The notes: generated by a model from the sequence alone, not told the origin. Numbered from the stretch's first letter, positions 49,412 through 62,393 are shown. The stretch is 64,000 nt of DNA from Chaenocephalus aceratus (GCA_023974075.1 CM043800.1:32252452-32316451), one strand, 5' to 3'. A program made the numbers and translations.

Positions 49412-52400
49412 CAACCTGATCTCACCAGAATGCGTGACTCCACCACGACTCCTTAACACCACAATGCGTGGTGGAGTCACGAACTTTGTTACATTTACGT
49501 GTCGGCACCACGCAAAAAACCCCAATGTAAAGTGAATGAGGCTCCTTTGTCGTGGTGCACACACGCATTTCTACAACGTCCCGCAGTGAGCTTTTATTCT
49601 ATACAACGTTTTTTAAATCTACTTTATAGCTTATAACTCACAGGAGGCTTCTTTTATTTTATTTGTATTCATAATTATTTTTATTTTTCGTCAGAATGTA
49701 AAAATTACATTAGTTACGAATTTGTGTTCTCAAAAAACAGTGCATTGTGTGTAATGCAACTGTGATTTTGATTAAATTAGTTAGTTTTTAAGGAAGGCCA
49801 GAGCTTCAGCTGTGTCAAATAGATTGTTCCCTTTAGTTAACGTTATTTAAAAGATAATGATCATGTCCCCTGTATGGTATTACGAGCGTCCATTCCCATT
49901 GGATAACGGAGAATTTTACACCCGGAAGTAAGTATTCTCCTTACTGTCGATTGATTTACAGTGATATCTGCACAACTCATCGACTAAAAAACACCAAATT
50001 GTCCTTGTTAATTACACAACATTGATTGATTTGAATTGTGTACAATGCTTTTGTATTTTCCCCCTTCGATTCGGAGAAACAAATGTTTTTTCGGAGTTTT
50101 TGGACGGCAGAAGACACTACACTACCCAGAATCCTCAGCTATCGTTTGGGACTACACCATGTGCTTAGCTTGACAAACCCCGTGATCAGTCCTCAAGCTC
50201 TTTGATTGGTTGACCTCCAACTGCATTCCATATGAAAAAAAAACGTTTCGTAAAATAGAAAATCATACTTTATTCAGCAGTGCTTGCTTTACTCTTTGAA
50301 AGTCATCACATGAATGTACTGTAATAAATGGTTTGGCTGCATTAAATATTACACATCTGTCGTAGTTCTTTATTTATCTACAGAGATCGGGCATCAGAAT
50401 AGACCGGAAACTATTCTTTTACCGTTCTGTTTTAATTTCACAATAAAGTTAGTAGTAATATTTTGTTTTGATATTATTGTTTTTTATTAACTACTAGACG
50501 ACTGGGTCATGTTAAGACCATCTTTTTGTTGTTTCTATGGGTTTTTTCCATCGCTTTTGTGTTACAAATATCAAAACAATAACAAAATAATATTTGTCGT
50601 AAACTAAACCGGAAACAGCAGTATATTTTATTTTGTTAACACTGTAAACTTGACAGCCTTTTAACCTATGCTTTTAACCCAAACCACCTACTGGTTAAAG
50701 CACGTTATTACACGTTTAGAGTAATTGCAATGCAGGAAGATTGTGTTGCTTTTTAATGACTGTTTAAAATGCCTTTTTCTTAATGTCTTTCATTTTTGTA
50801 AAGCACTTTTGAATGTGTTATATTTTATGAAAACATTTAAATATTTAGAGTACATACAAAATAGAGGGAAAGTAGAAGGTCAATTATATAAATATAGAAT
50901 AGAAAATATCAAGAAGATACTCAAATGATATCTAGAGTAAAACAGTGTAGTGCCTGATAGGAGGATGTGCTAACTAATAAGGCTTTATTTAAAGAAATGT
51001 GCAGAATACGACAGTGTAATGGTGGAAGTATACACACATTGATAGATGTCTTGTAATGCACTGTTGAGGAACCTGTGACCCAAGTTTTTCATTCATTGCA
51101 TAACTACACTGTTGTGTATATGATATGTCAATAAACCTTAGAAAATCTTGAAATCTTGAAAGGGATGTGCAAAATAGCAATTATATACAGTCTTTAATGA
51201 ACTATTAGAGAATAACGAGTAATATGCTTTAAACGGATCTGCAGATCAATATAGTCTTCTCAAGCACCAACAATCAAATATCTCGCCTGATTGTTGGTAC
51301 TTGACAATCACCTTCACTGAATTTCACTCAGGTGTAACTAAAGTCTGATTTAAGGATTGTTTATATTTCACATCATTAATCCAAATCTGTAAAGTAACTA
51401 AAATAAATGTAGTGGAGTAAAAATACCAGGTTAACCTTAAAGAAAGCCCTCAAGATTATAAAAGACCCCATCACCCCAGCCACAAACTGTTCTGTCTGCT
51501 GCAGTCTGGCAGGCGGTACCGCAGCATCCGGACTAAAACCACCAGACACAGAGACAGCTTCATCCCACAGGCTATACGATTATTAAACACCTGAACTTAG
51601 AAACGACATCCATAACATTCATCTGGCTGCTACTTAGAAATTATTTATCTAATATATCATATTCCAATCACTTGTATATAGACTCTTATTGCACTATTGC
51701 ACTATTTTTTCTGTGTATCTGTTTTATTGCGTAGCACTGTTGGAGGAGCCTGTGACCTAACGGGGGAGGAGGGGGGGGTAGGACACGTTCGATTCCTGTT
51801 TTGAATAGTGTGCCGTCGATGGGTTTCATTCCATTTCAAAGTCCTTTTTGACGCTCTGTGTAAACTTCGCGCATCCAATCACAGAGGTTGAGGACTGATC
51901 ACGGGGTTTGTCAAGCTAAGCACATGGTGTAGTCCCAAACGATAGCTGAGGATTCTGGGTAGTGTAGTGTCTTCGGCCATCCTAAAACTCCGAAAAAATA
52001 TTTGTTTCTCCGAATCGAAGGGGGAAAATACAAAAGCATTGTACACAATTCAAACCAATCAATGTTGTGTAATTAACAAGGACAATTTGGTGTTTTTTAG
52101 TCGATGAGTAGTGCAGATATCACTGTAAAATCAACCGACAGTAAGGAGAATAGGCTACTTACTTCCGGGTGTAAAATTCTCCGTTATCCAATGGGAATGG
52201 ACGCTCGTAATACAATAGGGGACATGATCATTATCTTTTAAATAACGTTAACTAAAGGGAACAATCTATTTGACACAGCTGAAGCTCTGGCCTTCCTTAA
52301 AAACTAACTAATTTAATAAAAATCACAGTTGCATTACACACAATGCACTGTCTTTTGAGAACACAAATTCTTAACTAATGTAATTTTTACATTCTGACGA

Positions 52401-52680
52401 AAAATAAAAATAATTATGAATAAAAATAAAATAAAAGAAGCCTCCCGTGAGTTACTACAAGCTATAAAGTAGATTTAAAAAAACGTTGTATAGAATAAAA
52501 GCTCACTGCGGGACGTTGTAGAAATGCGTGTGTGCACCACGACAAAGGAGCCTCATTCACTTTACAATGGGGTTGTTTGCGTGGTGCCGACACGTAAATG
52601 TAACAAAGTTCGTGACTCCACCACGCATTGTGGTGTTAAGAAGTCGTGGTGGAGTCACGCATTCTGGTGAGATCAGGTTG
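49412..52680. mobile_element. Long inverted-repeat element, copy 2 (3.3 kb, 8-bp TSD)
   Basis: TCTATAAC flanks both sides (49404-49411, 52681-52688). The ends CAACCTGATCTCACCAGAAT are perfectly inverted, and the arms stay near-identical for about 800 bp (49412-50215 and 51870-52680). A shorter hairpin lies within each arm (TGCGTGACTCCACCACGA against TGCGTGGTGGAGTCACG). The arms share AATTGTGTACAATGCTTTTG and ACACTACACTACCCAGAATC with copy 1 and the 58-59 kb fragment. The interior includes a LINE C-terminal fragment (51447-51760). No transposase. Confidence 0.9.
51447..51760 (+). pseudogene. LINE C-terminal fragment and 3' UTR
   Basis: ALKIIKDPITPA, then after a frameshift SHKLFCLLQSGRRYRSIRTK and DSFIPQAIRLLNT before TGA (about 51592). 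This is the conserved C-terminus of fish non-LTR reverse transcriptase proteins, followed by a T-rich 3' UTR with TTGCACTATTGCACTATT. Sits inside the inverted-repeat element, so it inserted there or was captured. Confidence 0.75.
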
Positions 52681-52688
52681 TCTATAAC

Positions 52689-54090
52689 GCCAGTGCAACG
52701 GGCAGCCCTGTCTATAACTCTTCCCTGACCTGTTCTAGCAAAACTAGCCTGGCTAACTAACATCATAGATTAAACAGAGCAAGCCCCGAAAGCTAAGATA
52801 AAAATGCCAATATATTTATATACAATAATAATAATTATCACAAAAGCTTCACTTTGTGGCTGAAAAGCTGAACACTGTGATATACAGGACATTCTCCACC
52901 TTGGTCACCTCTGAGGTTCCAACAATATTGTTTCTCGGATCTGGATAGCCTGAAAGACGGTATTTAGCAGTCAATTTAACAATGATATGCTCCATCTGAC
53001 TGCTGACCGTAATGTCCCCCCTGTTTTCTGCTTCAGTACCCGTTGTGTCTCTAATCTCCATAGAGTTTCTGATTAAGTGTTATTGTAACCACAAATGGCT
53101 GTTCTCAATATTGCAAAAACACTTCAGCACATGTCCACGTTGAGATAAGGAGCTATTTGAACTTCCTCAAGAAAAAAACGTTTACAAATAAGTGAAGTGT
53201 TCTTCGAAACATAATTAAGAATGGTGATTACATTTAAACTCTGATTACATTGAAATTCACTGCGCTATTTACAATGGTCCTTGATGTTACCCTCAAATTA
53301 AGTAGAACTAAAAATGACTGCATCCAAATAAACTCGCACGGAAGAGACAGATGTTTGCAAGTTCCTTTATATTAATAGATAGGATATCAGAGAGAGGTTG
53401 ACTCTTTGCCATCAGCCTTATTACAGTAAATATTGGTTATATGTTCACTATTTTAACAAAGCTTATGGCTTTATATCTTACACTCTCTTGTATTGTACAA
53501 TTGTTTAGGTTGTGTAACAAACCATGCACATTAAAGAACAATATGCACATTTCGTAGCTATTGGGGTCTCTGGAGTCTCAGGACAAGACGCTGTGAGCTG
53601 ACTAATAGAGCTTTAGATGCAAGACATGGGGTTTTCACTTTTGATGAGATGCTTCCTCGGGCCAAGAGACACTTAAGTATATTTTGATAAACAAATCAAA
53701 TGCTAATACAGTTCCCCGATGATAAGCATTTAGTAATTTAACTACCAAAGTGTCTCCTGGGCCGGTAATAGGTATGAGCGACTGAGTCAGTTACAAAGCA
53801 AGTACCTTTTCGGCATGGTTGACTTCACTGGCATCTTAAGGAGTGAACTACACGTGTCAGAGATAGTGGGGAGATGTCATGCATGCCTTTACCACCTGCA
53901 GAAGTCATTTAAATAACTTATAACTTAGATGATGACCAAATATGTATATATGCTGACAGTTATTTTGCTCTTATTTGTATTCATCTCCTATTTTCATAGT
54001 CTTTTATTATTATTATTATCATTATTTCCTTGATTTTATGTTATTTATTATTTATTTTAGATTGTATTGATCTGTGTGAATCTTTGCTGT
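52689..54090. other. Intergenic, mostly unrecognised
   Basis: After the split hAT remnant (to about 52740) no gene or repeat can be supported. Confidence 0.45.
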
Positions 54091-54180
54091 ACTGTTTTTT
54101 TCACGCTTACACTGTTGCTGCTTTGTACAACTGAATTTCCCCTCGGGGATTAATAAAGGTTAATCTTATCTTATCTTAAA
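54091..54180 (+). repeat. LINE 3' tail with (CTTAT)n
   Basis: TTTGTACAACTGAATTTCCC, CTCGGGGATTAATAAAGGTT then ATCTTATCTTATCTTA. Confidence 0.75.
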
Positions 54181-54218
54181 TGAAGTTTAGCACAAATTCA
54201 ACCAGGAAGACAATCTGT

Positions 54219-54440
54219 AAGGCAAGGCAAGTTTATTTATATAGCACTTTTCAACACAAGGCAATTCAAAGTGCTTTACAAAAAATGAAAGACATTAAGA
54301 AAATGGCATTTAAAATCAGTCATTAAAAAGAAAAGCTAATAAAATAAGCATTAAAAGAAAAAATACATGTGAATATATCAATTAAAAGCAGCGACAAAAA
54401 GAAAAGTCTTCAGCCTGGATTTAAAAGTAGTACTCATTCA
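54219..54440 (-). repeat. LINE 3' tail fragment (L2-like), reverse
   Basis: GGCAAGTTTATTTATATAGC and AAGTGCTTTACAAAAAATG; longest member of the family also at 831-960. Confidence 0.75.
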
Positions 54441-54719
54441 TTCACATATTCCCATTTTACTACTCTCTCTCCTCTCAATCAGTGATCAGGGGCGTCACTC
54501 CCCAGCTAAACCTATCACTTCGCCTCTATTCCCACAAGCCTATCATAGCGCTTTCCTAAACCTTTAAATCTGCTCTCTCCCCTCCTCACAGTTGTAATTT
54601 CAGGTGAATCAACGCAGCCCTCCTCCACCCCTTTCATATTCCTTTCTTCCAAATCCAGGGTCAAGCTTAAACCACTCCTCTTCAGACCTCCATCTATCCC
54701 TTCATGCTCCACCATGCAC

Positions 54720-54910
54720 CACCACTAGGGTTGGGAACCGAAACTCGGTTCCAGATGAGAACCGATAATAAAATGCCGGGTACCGGGTAGTGTGGGTACC
54801 CATACAAAATACACAAATTCGGTTCTGCTTAACGGTTCCTAAACGCGGTAGACCCTGTATTCCACCGGGTCCGTCTGCGCCACGGTGAAAATATCCAGCT
54901 AACACTGCAG
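54720..54910. repeat. hAT-type terminal fragment
   Basis: TAGGGTTGGGAACCGAAACT, then GGTTCCAGATGAGAACCG, typical of a fish hAT family terminus. The following CAGAGGTTCTCAACCTTTAC (54913) is a Charlie-like hAT end, showing nesting. Confidence 0.6.
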
Positions 54911-55399
54911 GTCAGAGGTTCTCAACCTTTACGAGGCGCAACTCTCAAGAATAATCAGGTTTTTGTTTGAACAGCTAGCACCAAGGCGTCGTGCAATGTG
55001 CTCCAGGCACTATGGATGTTTAATGCTTTCCTCGACTTTTTCTCATTCCATGACCCACTGGAAATCAACTCTCAGAAGTGCACACACACTCTCACAAACA
55101 CACAGTATTACATCTATTGTAAAGAAAATAATGTCACTGGCAAAAGTAATTTAAAAACAATTACCCACTTCAAATATGGTTTTTTATCCTAATATGTCTC
55201 TGTATTTTCTTCTCCACAATGATCTATGTACATCATATTTTTATATATATCCTGCTTACTTGAAGTAAACGGTTATTTTGTGGGGTTTTTTGTAAATTAT
55301 TGAGTGTTCTTGCATTTTAATGTGTGAGTTTTTCCTCGGGACTGTGGGAAACAGTATTTGTGACCCGCTCTATCGAAATCAGTCGGAAGTCGCAACGGC

Positions 55400-56060
55400 T
55401 CATTTCAGAATAAACGTGGATTTACGTAAAAAACAATTTTTTCGGGGTTCGGGTGTTTTGTTTGATTTTAAACAAACAAAGTCTTGGCTTTCAGAATATG
55501 AAACTTTTATTTCCAAAATCACACGATAAATACATGTTTGAAGCTTGTAAAGGGACAAAGACAGGCACCTCTCCCTGCAATCTGCTCTTCCAGCAGCGCC
55601 GCCCCCCCTCCCTCCGGCTGAAATTATGAGCGTAAGAGTATAGTAATCATAGATATCACGGCAGGGTCCGTTACAGTTTGTTTTCATCTGATTTAAATTA
55701 AACAAAGTCGTGGCTTTCAGAATATTAAACTTGTTTCGGCAAATTCAGATGATAAATATAACTTTAAAGCTTCGGCATAATTACAAGCGGAGAACGGAGT
55801 AACTTGACGTCACAGCAGGCGTAACAACAGCCGGTGTTTCTCGTGAGGGTTTTCCCCGGGAAACAAACACAATACACACAAACGCAAAAATACACAAACA
55901 CACACATGTATACACACACACACTCGCGAGCTTCCCCTCCAAACGAAAATATCTTCCCTCCGTAGTATTTTGATAATTTGCTCCACTAATAACCAATCAG
56001 ATCGATGGATTCCAGAGAAGAGGAAACTTTAAAGGCCTTTTTCTCAAAGTGATGACTCGG
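55400..56060 (-). mobile_element. Inverted partial copy of the 47.7-49.1 kb hAT-like element
   Basis: Minus-strand match to 48290-48960: CACAGCAGGCGTAACAACAG, TTTCCCCGGGAAACAAACAC, CTTCCCTCCGTAGTATTTTG. It carries the same internal duplication of a GAAAGCCAAGACTTTGTTTA motif, inverted. Its terminus is lost near 55400. Confidence 0.7.
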
Positions 56061-57562
56061 TGACAGTCATTATATAATGTGACATATTTCGCTTAATATT
56101 TGGAGTACAAAAACAATCCTGATATCATTAGAAAGCTAGGAATTTCCTCTTTCCAGCAGTGTATACAACTCAAAATGTGTCTTCGGGTCAATGCGACTGA
56201 TTTCGATGGAGCAGGTCACATTTCGATCTTTCTGTGTGTACAAACATATTTTGAGATTCACAATAAAGTTAACTTTGACTTTGATCTGGCGTCCAGCAGA
56301 AATATTACTGTACAAATAGTAATTCCTTTTGATTTCCATTTATACCGCGCTACTCTCACTCATCACACTGTGTGAAGCTTAACACCTCTGCTATTTATCA
56401 CAAGCCAATCAGTGTCATCTAAAATATTCATGAACAAAAAGTGTGTGATTGAAACACAAATGAGATTCAGACTTATGATTATAGTCAGAGTCCCGTCTAA
56501 ACATGTGGAGGAAGAGTGTGGCAATTTGGTCCACTTGAAGACAAATATGATTGGGCAGTGGAGTTGAAAGTTAATGTTTGCCTTGATAGTGTTTTTCTTC
56601 TCCGCTGTTGCAGATTGATGGCAGTTTGAACCTCGACACATCATCAATCACCTCTGATACTGTGGAGATTGTTGGCGTGCGAGAGAACTAGCTCAGAAGA
56701 AAGAGTGAAAGCAACACCACTCAATAATGATAGCGACCGAGCTTCAGATGAAAAATGGATCAGGAATGAAGGATTGAGTCTACACTCCACTGTAATCATC
56801 TCAAGCGTGTTTACCTTCACACCAAGGCACAATGTTTCAATCCCCAAAAGTCTTTATAATGATGAAATTATCACTAATGGTGTCGTTTGAAAATTTTTTG
56901 TGCCTACTGGTAGACTGAGACTTTCCTTTCATACAATCATTCATTTTCTCCTTCTCAGCTCTCCTATTTCCTTTCCTTTGTCACAGCCTATATATCATCC
57001 ATTCGTCCCCTATGCCTGAAAAACATAGCCAACTTGTAACTGGCCCATCAGATTTTATGAGAATTCCTTCCAAAACTGATCACAGAAATGTGTCAAGAGT
57101 AATACTGGTTACTCCATGGTTTAAATGTAGGTATTTTTCTAAAAAGTATATTATTTTTAGCTAGCTGCTGTTGGTTGATTATTTCAGATTGTTTGTTGGT
57201 TGGTTGGTTGTTTTTGGTGTTGTTGTTGTTGTTGTTGTTGTTGTTTTTAGGGCTGCGAGAGAAAATGGAACATGCAAATATTTAGCATGTTGTTTCGAAA
57301 TAATATCTAAAAGATTAATCAATTATCAAAATAGTTTCAGATCAAATGTATGTCAATCAAATATTTGACCAATTTATTTCCCATGCATTTGTTTATTTTT
57401 AAGTCATTTGACATAGGTTTGATTTATTTCTATAGCACTTGCTAAATTAGGATTATTTTTTAAATACAAATATTCAAGATTTAAATCTGTTGTTCAACGC
57501 AAATTGCAAATGAAAAGAAAGACAGAAAAATAAATAAAGAAATGCACACTGCAACCCAAAGG
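56061..57562. other. Intergenic, nothing recognised
   Basis: Only a (GTT)n tract at 57217-57246 is notable. Confidence 0.5.
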
Positions 57563-57645
57563 ATAATAATAATAATAATAATAATAATAGATGGCATTTG
57601 TATAGCGCCTTTCAAGGGACCCAAGGCCGCTTTACATGGTGAACA
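57563..57645 (-). repeat. L2-type LINE tail with (TAA)n, reverse
   Basis: (AAT)n then GATGGCATTTGTATAGCGCC and GCCGCTTTACA, the reverse of an L2 3' end. Confidence 0.75.
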
Positions 57646-57738
57646 AACAAACAAACAACAAACAAACAAAAGGGGCAAAGGTTAAAACCACATTTACAAG
57701 TGTGATAAAGGTGCATCCTCTATAGTAAAATATTATGC

Positions 57739-58060
57739 TTTAAAGGTCCCATGTCATGGCCTTTTCCACTGATCATAATTCCATTGTTGAGGTCTACTAG
57801 AATAGATTTATACTGTGCAATTTTCCACACTCACATTGGTTTCGCATACAGCATCTCTGTAAATGTGTATTCACTCTCTCCACTAAACGGCTCGTTGCAG
57901 CTCTTGCCCCCCCCCCCTCCCTGTGAGCCCAGTGTGCTCCGATTGGTCGGGACCAGTCGGGACGTTGTGAATCGCGCTGAACTCTGTGGAGGTGTGATTT
58001 CCTTGTTTAGTGATACACAGCGAAACTCACCCTGAGCACACACAAAGTCACAGCCGAAGT
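57739..58060 (+). repeat. Interspersed repeat starting TTTAAAGGTCCC, second copy
   Basis: Close match to 4565-4880 (CATTGTTGAGGTCTACTA; CTCACATTGGTTTC; CATACAGCATCTCTGT). Confidence 0.75.
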
Positions 58061-58149
58061 AAAAACAATAAGTGTGGCTTGATATCGAGTAAGAAAAAGG
58101 TTGATAAACGCTGTGAGAATGGGTCTGCGACCCAAGTGGGAATGGGTCT

Positions 58150-59409
58150 GCAATGCATAACTACACCATAGTTGTGTAAGCCATATATGATATGTCAATA
58201 AACCTTAGAAAATCTTGAACGGGCTGTGCAAAATAGTCATTATATACAGTCTTTAATTAATATCTAATAATAAAAATAATGAAATTCAATAACATGCTTT
58301 AACCACCAGGTGTCCCTTTATATCAGCTGTGCACCTTTATGGTGTAAATACAGCCTATCTACCAATTGGATCAAATATAAAAGTCAGCCGAATTAGTGTT
58401 GATACGGCAAGGAGACGCATTGTGTGAAAAGAAATGTAAGATGTTGTTTCATGGCTGATATATTTATGATCCACGTCACGTTTTCAGTTCCTCATGTTTG
58501 TCTAGAAGTCTTCTCATCAGGGCTCTATAAATACAGAACTACGGCAGATATGTAATATTTAATGCAGCCGAACCGTGTATTACAATGCCGTTATGTGATG
58601 ACTTTCAAAGAGAAAAGCAAGCACACTCGGAATAAAGTATTGTTTCCGGTATTTGTTAATGACGATGTGCTCTGAGATGTGAGACTGGAATTGCACAGGG
58701 GAAAATAACGTAGGCTATCTTTAGATGCGGATTTTGTTAAACTAATATGTTTGCGCTGTGGACCAACACTATACATTGACGGGGAAGGGGGTAGCAATAA
58801 AGATAACACCATTAAACAGTTACACAACATAACAGAAATAATATCGATAGCAGCGTCCCTAGCAACCACCTTGGTAACAATGAAAACGTTATGGACGCAA
58901 TTTCCTGAAGTAATCTTCGTAATAACTAGCAAACTAAAGATCATGTACATCCACTGCACACATAATCTGAAATAACAACTCATATTTCTCGCATCAAATT
59001 ACATCAAAACGCATTTTAATGGCCAAACTAACTTTAAAATAGACATTTTGCACCGAGAATAAAACGAAGTTCGGCCATGTTTTTTTTTTCTGCAGGGAGA
59101 AATTTGAAGATCAGTGACGTCAAACAGAGCACATGGTGTAGTCCAAACGATAGCTGGGGATTCTGGGTAGTGTAGTGTCTTCTGCCATCCTTTACTCCGA
59201 AAAAATATTTGTTTCTCCGAATCGAAGGGGAAAAATACAAAAGCATTGCACAAAATTTAAACCAACCAATGTTGTGTAATTAACAAGGATAATCTGGTGT
59301 TTTTTAGTCGATGAGTAGTACAGATATCACTGTAAAATCAATCGACAGTAAGGAGAATACTTACTTCCGGGTGTACAATTCTCCGTTATCCAATGAGAAT
59401 GGACGCTCA
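58150..59409. mobile_element. Fragment of the long inverted-repeat family, copy 3
   Basis: 58153-58240 matches 51090-51190; 58310-58640 matches 26860-27190; 59110-59409 matches the right arm of copy 2 (CACTGTAAAATCA; GACAGTAAGGAGAATA; TTCTCCGTTATCCAATG). It has a right-arm part but no intact terminus or TSD. Confidence 0.75.
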
Positions 59410-59590
59410 CATTGCCTTTAAGGGCAGCCGACACAAACGAATGCCGTGCTTCCATGAGCGTCCATAGAAGCATATGGACATCCCGGAAAACTGAAAATGG
59501 ACGCTAAGGGCCCCCCCCTTGCGTTGAAAATGGACGCTAAGGCCCCCCCACTTGCGTTGGAAAAAGCCGACACAGGGGACTTGACATAAC
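59410..59590. repeat. Short tandem GGACGCTAAGGCCCCCC repeats
   Basis: AAAATGGACGCTAAGG-CCCCCC-CTTGCGTTG occurs twice in tandem (about 59485-59525 and 59526-59562). Related GAGCGTCCATAG and ATGGACATCC stretches precede it. Confidence 0.7.
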
Positions 59591-59934
59591 GTCAACATAG
59601 GCCGACCTGGGAGTGAGGATGTGTTGGTTTATGGCAAGTACTCACAGACTGATACAGAGGTCAAACTCTCGTAAATAAAGCAACAAACATCTTCTGTGAG
59701 TGACAGGAGTGACAGAAGAATGTCCGTATTGTCTGTCGTAGTGTCTGTTCGTGTGATTATCAACATAAACTGTCATAACAGACGGAGAGCTAATTCCTGC
59801 CGGAGACGATGCTCTGCAGATTAACGTCTGCTTCGTGGGAGCAGCCTTGCAGCTTTAAGACACCGGATAAGAACATGGAGGTACAGCTCAGGCTGCTGCT
59901 GCTGTAAAGTGATATGCAGTGTGAGCACACTGTA

Positions 59935-60295
59935 GAGAATACAAGAGAACAGAACATTACAGTACAGAATATAATAGAAAAGAATAGAATAGAGCAGATT
60001 ATAACAGTTTATATTGTATTTAACCTAATATATAAAAGATCAGAATAGTAAAAAACAGAGTAGAAAGGATTAGAATATAATCAAACTGAACAAAAAAGAA
60101 TAGAAGAGAAGAGAATGCAAAAGAACAGAATGAACGAATTGAATCGAACAGAAAATAAAATAATTGAACAGAACATTTAATAAAATAATATAAAATAATA
60201 GAATAGAACATAATAGAATAGAAAAATAAAAGAATATAAAATAAAAGAATAGAACAGAATAGAATAGAACATAATAGAATAGAATAGTAAATACG
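59935..60295. repeat. AGAAT-rich low-complexity array
   Basis: Irregular AATAGAATAGAAC / AGAACAGAAT units over about 360 bp. Open frames on the minus strand here are composition artefacts. Confidence 0.85.
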
Positions 60296-61071
60296 TGCAT
60301 ATAGTTTTAGTTCTGATGTCTGCTTAACCCCATTTCTCACGATTATCAAACTTTAATAAAGATGAAATCAACTACATTGCTGCTAAATTACTGTTTTTTA
60401 AAAGCAATTGTTAGGCTTTGATAGACTATCTTTGGTGAACACTGCATGATAGATTTTCAATACCTTAAAGTCAGACAGCATTTGTAACTTTGTCACCGCA
60501 CCATCAATTCCAATAAACAAGAGAGTATTTCTATACTGGATCACTTCTCACAAAGTCCACTCATCTGTCTTTGCTAATCGCTCCAACTTGTCTGCTGCTG
60601 TTTCTTCTGGTCTTATGAAAGCCGCGCAGAAGCTGCTCTTGAGTGGCGAGTGATTGGGAAGCAGCAGATGAGCTGCCAGCTTCCATTAAACAGCCGACAT
60701 CAGCAGGTATTTGCACTGTCATTCAGCATTTACAGCGTACACAGTCAGCAGTGACAACTCAACAGAAAACAGCTTGTCGGATTAAAAACAGCATTTCTTC
60801 CAATTAAGAGGCAAATATAAAATGATTGATTGAGTGGCGGAGTCTCTGAGTAATGTCCTGACATGAGTATCAAGTCCTAATAAAAATCATATTTTGGGAG
60901 ATGATCTCAGGTTTTTCAATTCAGATTGCCTCAATTTTTCAATACATTAGTTATATTGTGTTGTACTGTCCATCAAAAGGTCAAAATGGTCTAAAGTGTC
61001 CATACTGTAACATGATAGGCTGTTTAATTGATTTTATTTTATACAAAACAGAGAAAAGCAGAAAATGAAGC
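60296..61071. other. Intergenic, possible conserved non-coding DNA
   Basis: 60600-60860 has balanced composition and no repeat signature. No coding frame. Confidence 0.35.
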
Positions 61072-61556
61072 TTAAAGGTCACCTATTATGCAAAATCCAC
61101 TTGTTCATGTATTTTATACATCAACACGTGTCCCCTCTGTGTAAAGAGATTCTGAAAGTTTCAGGAAAAAGTATTCTCTCACTTTTTGTCCTGATCCATT
61201 TCTATAAAAACCTGTCGCTGATCAGATTTTGGCCACTTTATGATGTCATAACGATTTGTTGGCTTGTGTAACCATTAGCCAATCAGCAACCAAGGTACCA
61301 CCTGCCCACCTTATCACCTGAATCTCCTCCTAGAGCACCATAGTGTTCTTTTTAACCAAATCTCTCTCAGAGGGGCGTGGCTCCTTATTTTCATCTAAAG
61401 TAACAGACAGAGAATCAGCACTTTTGAAACAGAGGGGATTATGGGATGCTGCAATGATCTGTTTGGTGTTTCGAGCCAAACACTTCAGAGAAATGTTTGT
61501 ATATATCTGACACCTATAATATATTGATGAAAAACAGTACAATGAGGGACCTTTAA
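61072..61556. mobile_element. 485-bp TTAA-flanked DNA element
   Basis: The left end TTAAAGGTCACCTATTATGC and the right end, in reverse complement TTAAAGGTCCCTCATTG, begin with TTAA on both sides (61072-61075 and 61553-61556). Compatible with Kolobok or piggyBac-type targets. Confidence 0.7.
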
Positions 61557-62393
61557 ACTAAAGAATGTTTCACTGTTTTTCAGATGAATGACTTCAACAA
61601 TGAATGATTAATGACCAATTGTTTCAGCAGCCCCCCGCAGCATCGTGTCTTACAGACTTCTTGCATTGTCGCTAATAAGCACAAACCCATAAGGCATACA
61701 ATGAAAAAAACTGCAAAGCAAGATCAACATGGATATTCAAGCTTCCAGGAGTTATTTCATAATGAAGTGGTTCAATTTACTTTCTTGGTGAACTCATTTT
61801 CTCTCCGTCTGCGTTACCTTGAGTTAGTGATTAACCATTTTCCCAGAACGACTTTCAACCATTCACAAGAGAGGGCATTCATCATATGTTCATACATTTT
61901 TTTATTTCATAACTCCCACAACCTCTGGTCTCGTGTGACCTGGAAATCGATTGAGGTCTTCCAAGATTAAATTAATTTCACTTCTCTTAATGCAGCTTGG
62001 AGGAGCGAGGAGGAGATTGTGGACACAAGCAGGGCGAGTAATACTGTATGTTTGAATCAATATCAAGATGAGAGGGAGATGCACTATACTGTAAATCTAT
62101 AGTTTCCTGCAATGATACAATTGAAATGTTTTAATTGTAATAGCATTTATCATAATTTGTGTTTGTGTATAATTTATTCCTATTACATTTTCATTTCTAT
62201 AAATAATTCATTTAAAAAAGGAGAACATAGCATAATATGATATCTATTTATACAAAAACATCGGAGGACCCAAGTTCCGGCCTGGTACCATACTGTATAC
62301 GCATTTCACCCCCTCTGTCTCACACTTTCAACAATGTTATCTCCAATAAAAGCTAAAAATATTTATAATATTAATTAACAGAGGTGGAAGAAG
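61557..62393. other. Intergenic, nothing recognised
   Basis: A 119-residue open frame at 61611-61970 has no motif I recognise. Confidence 0.45.

Noticed and set aside
61611..61970. 119-residue plus-strand frame
   Set aside because: No domain recognised; low-complexity Phe/Ser-rich composition.
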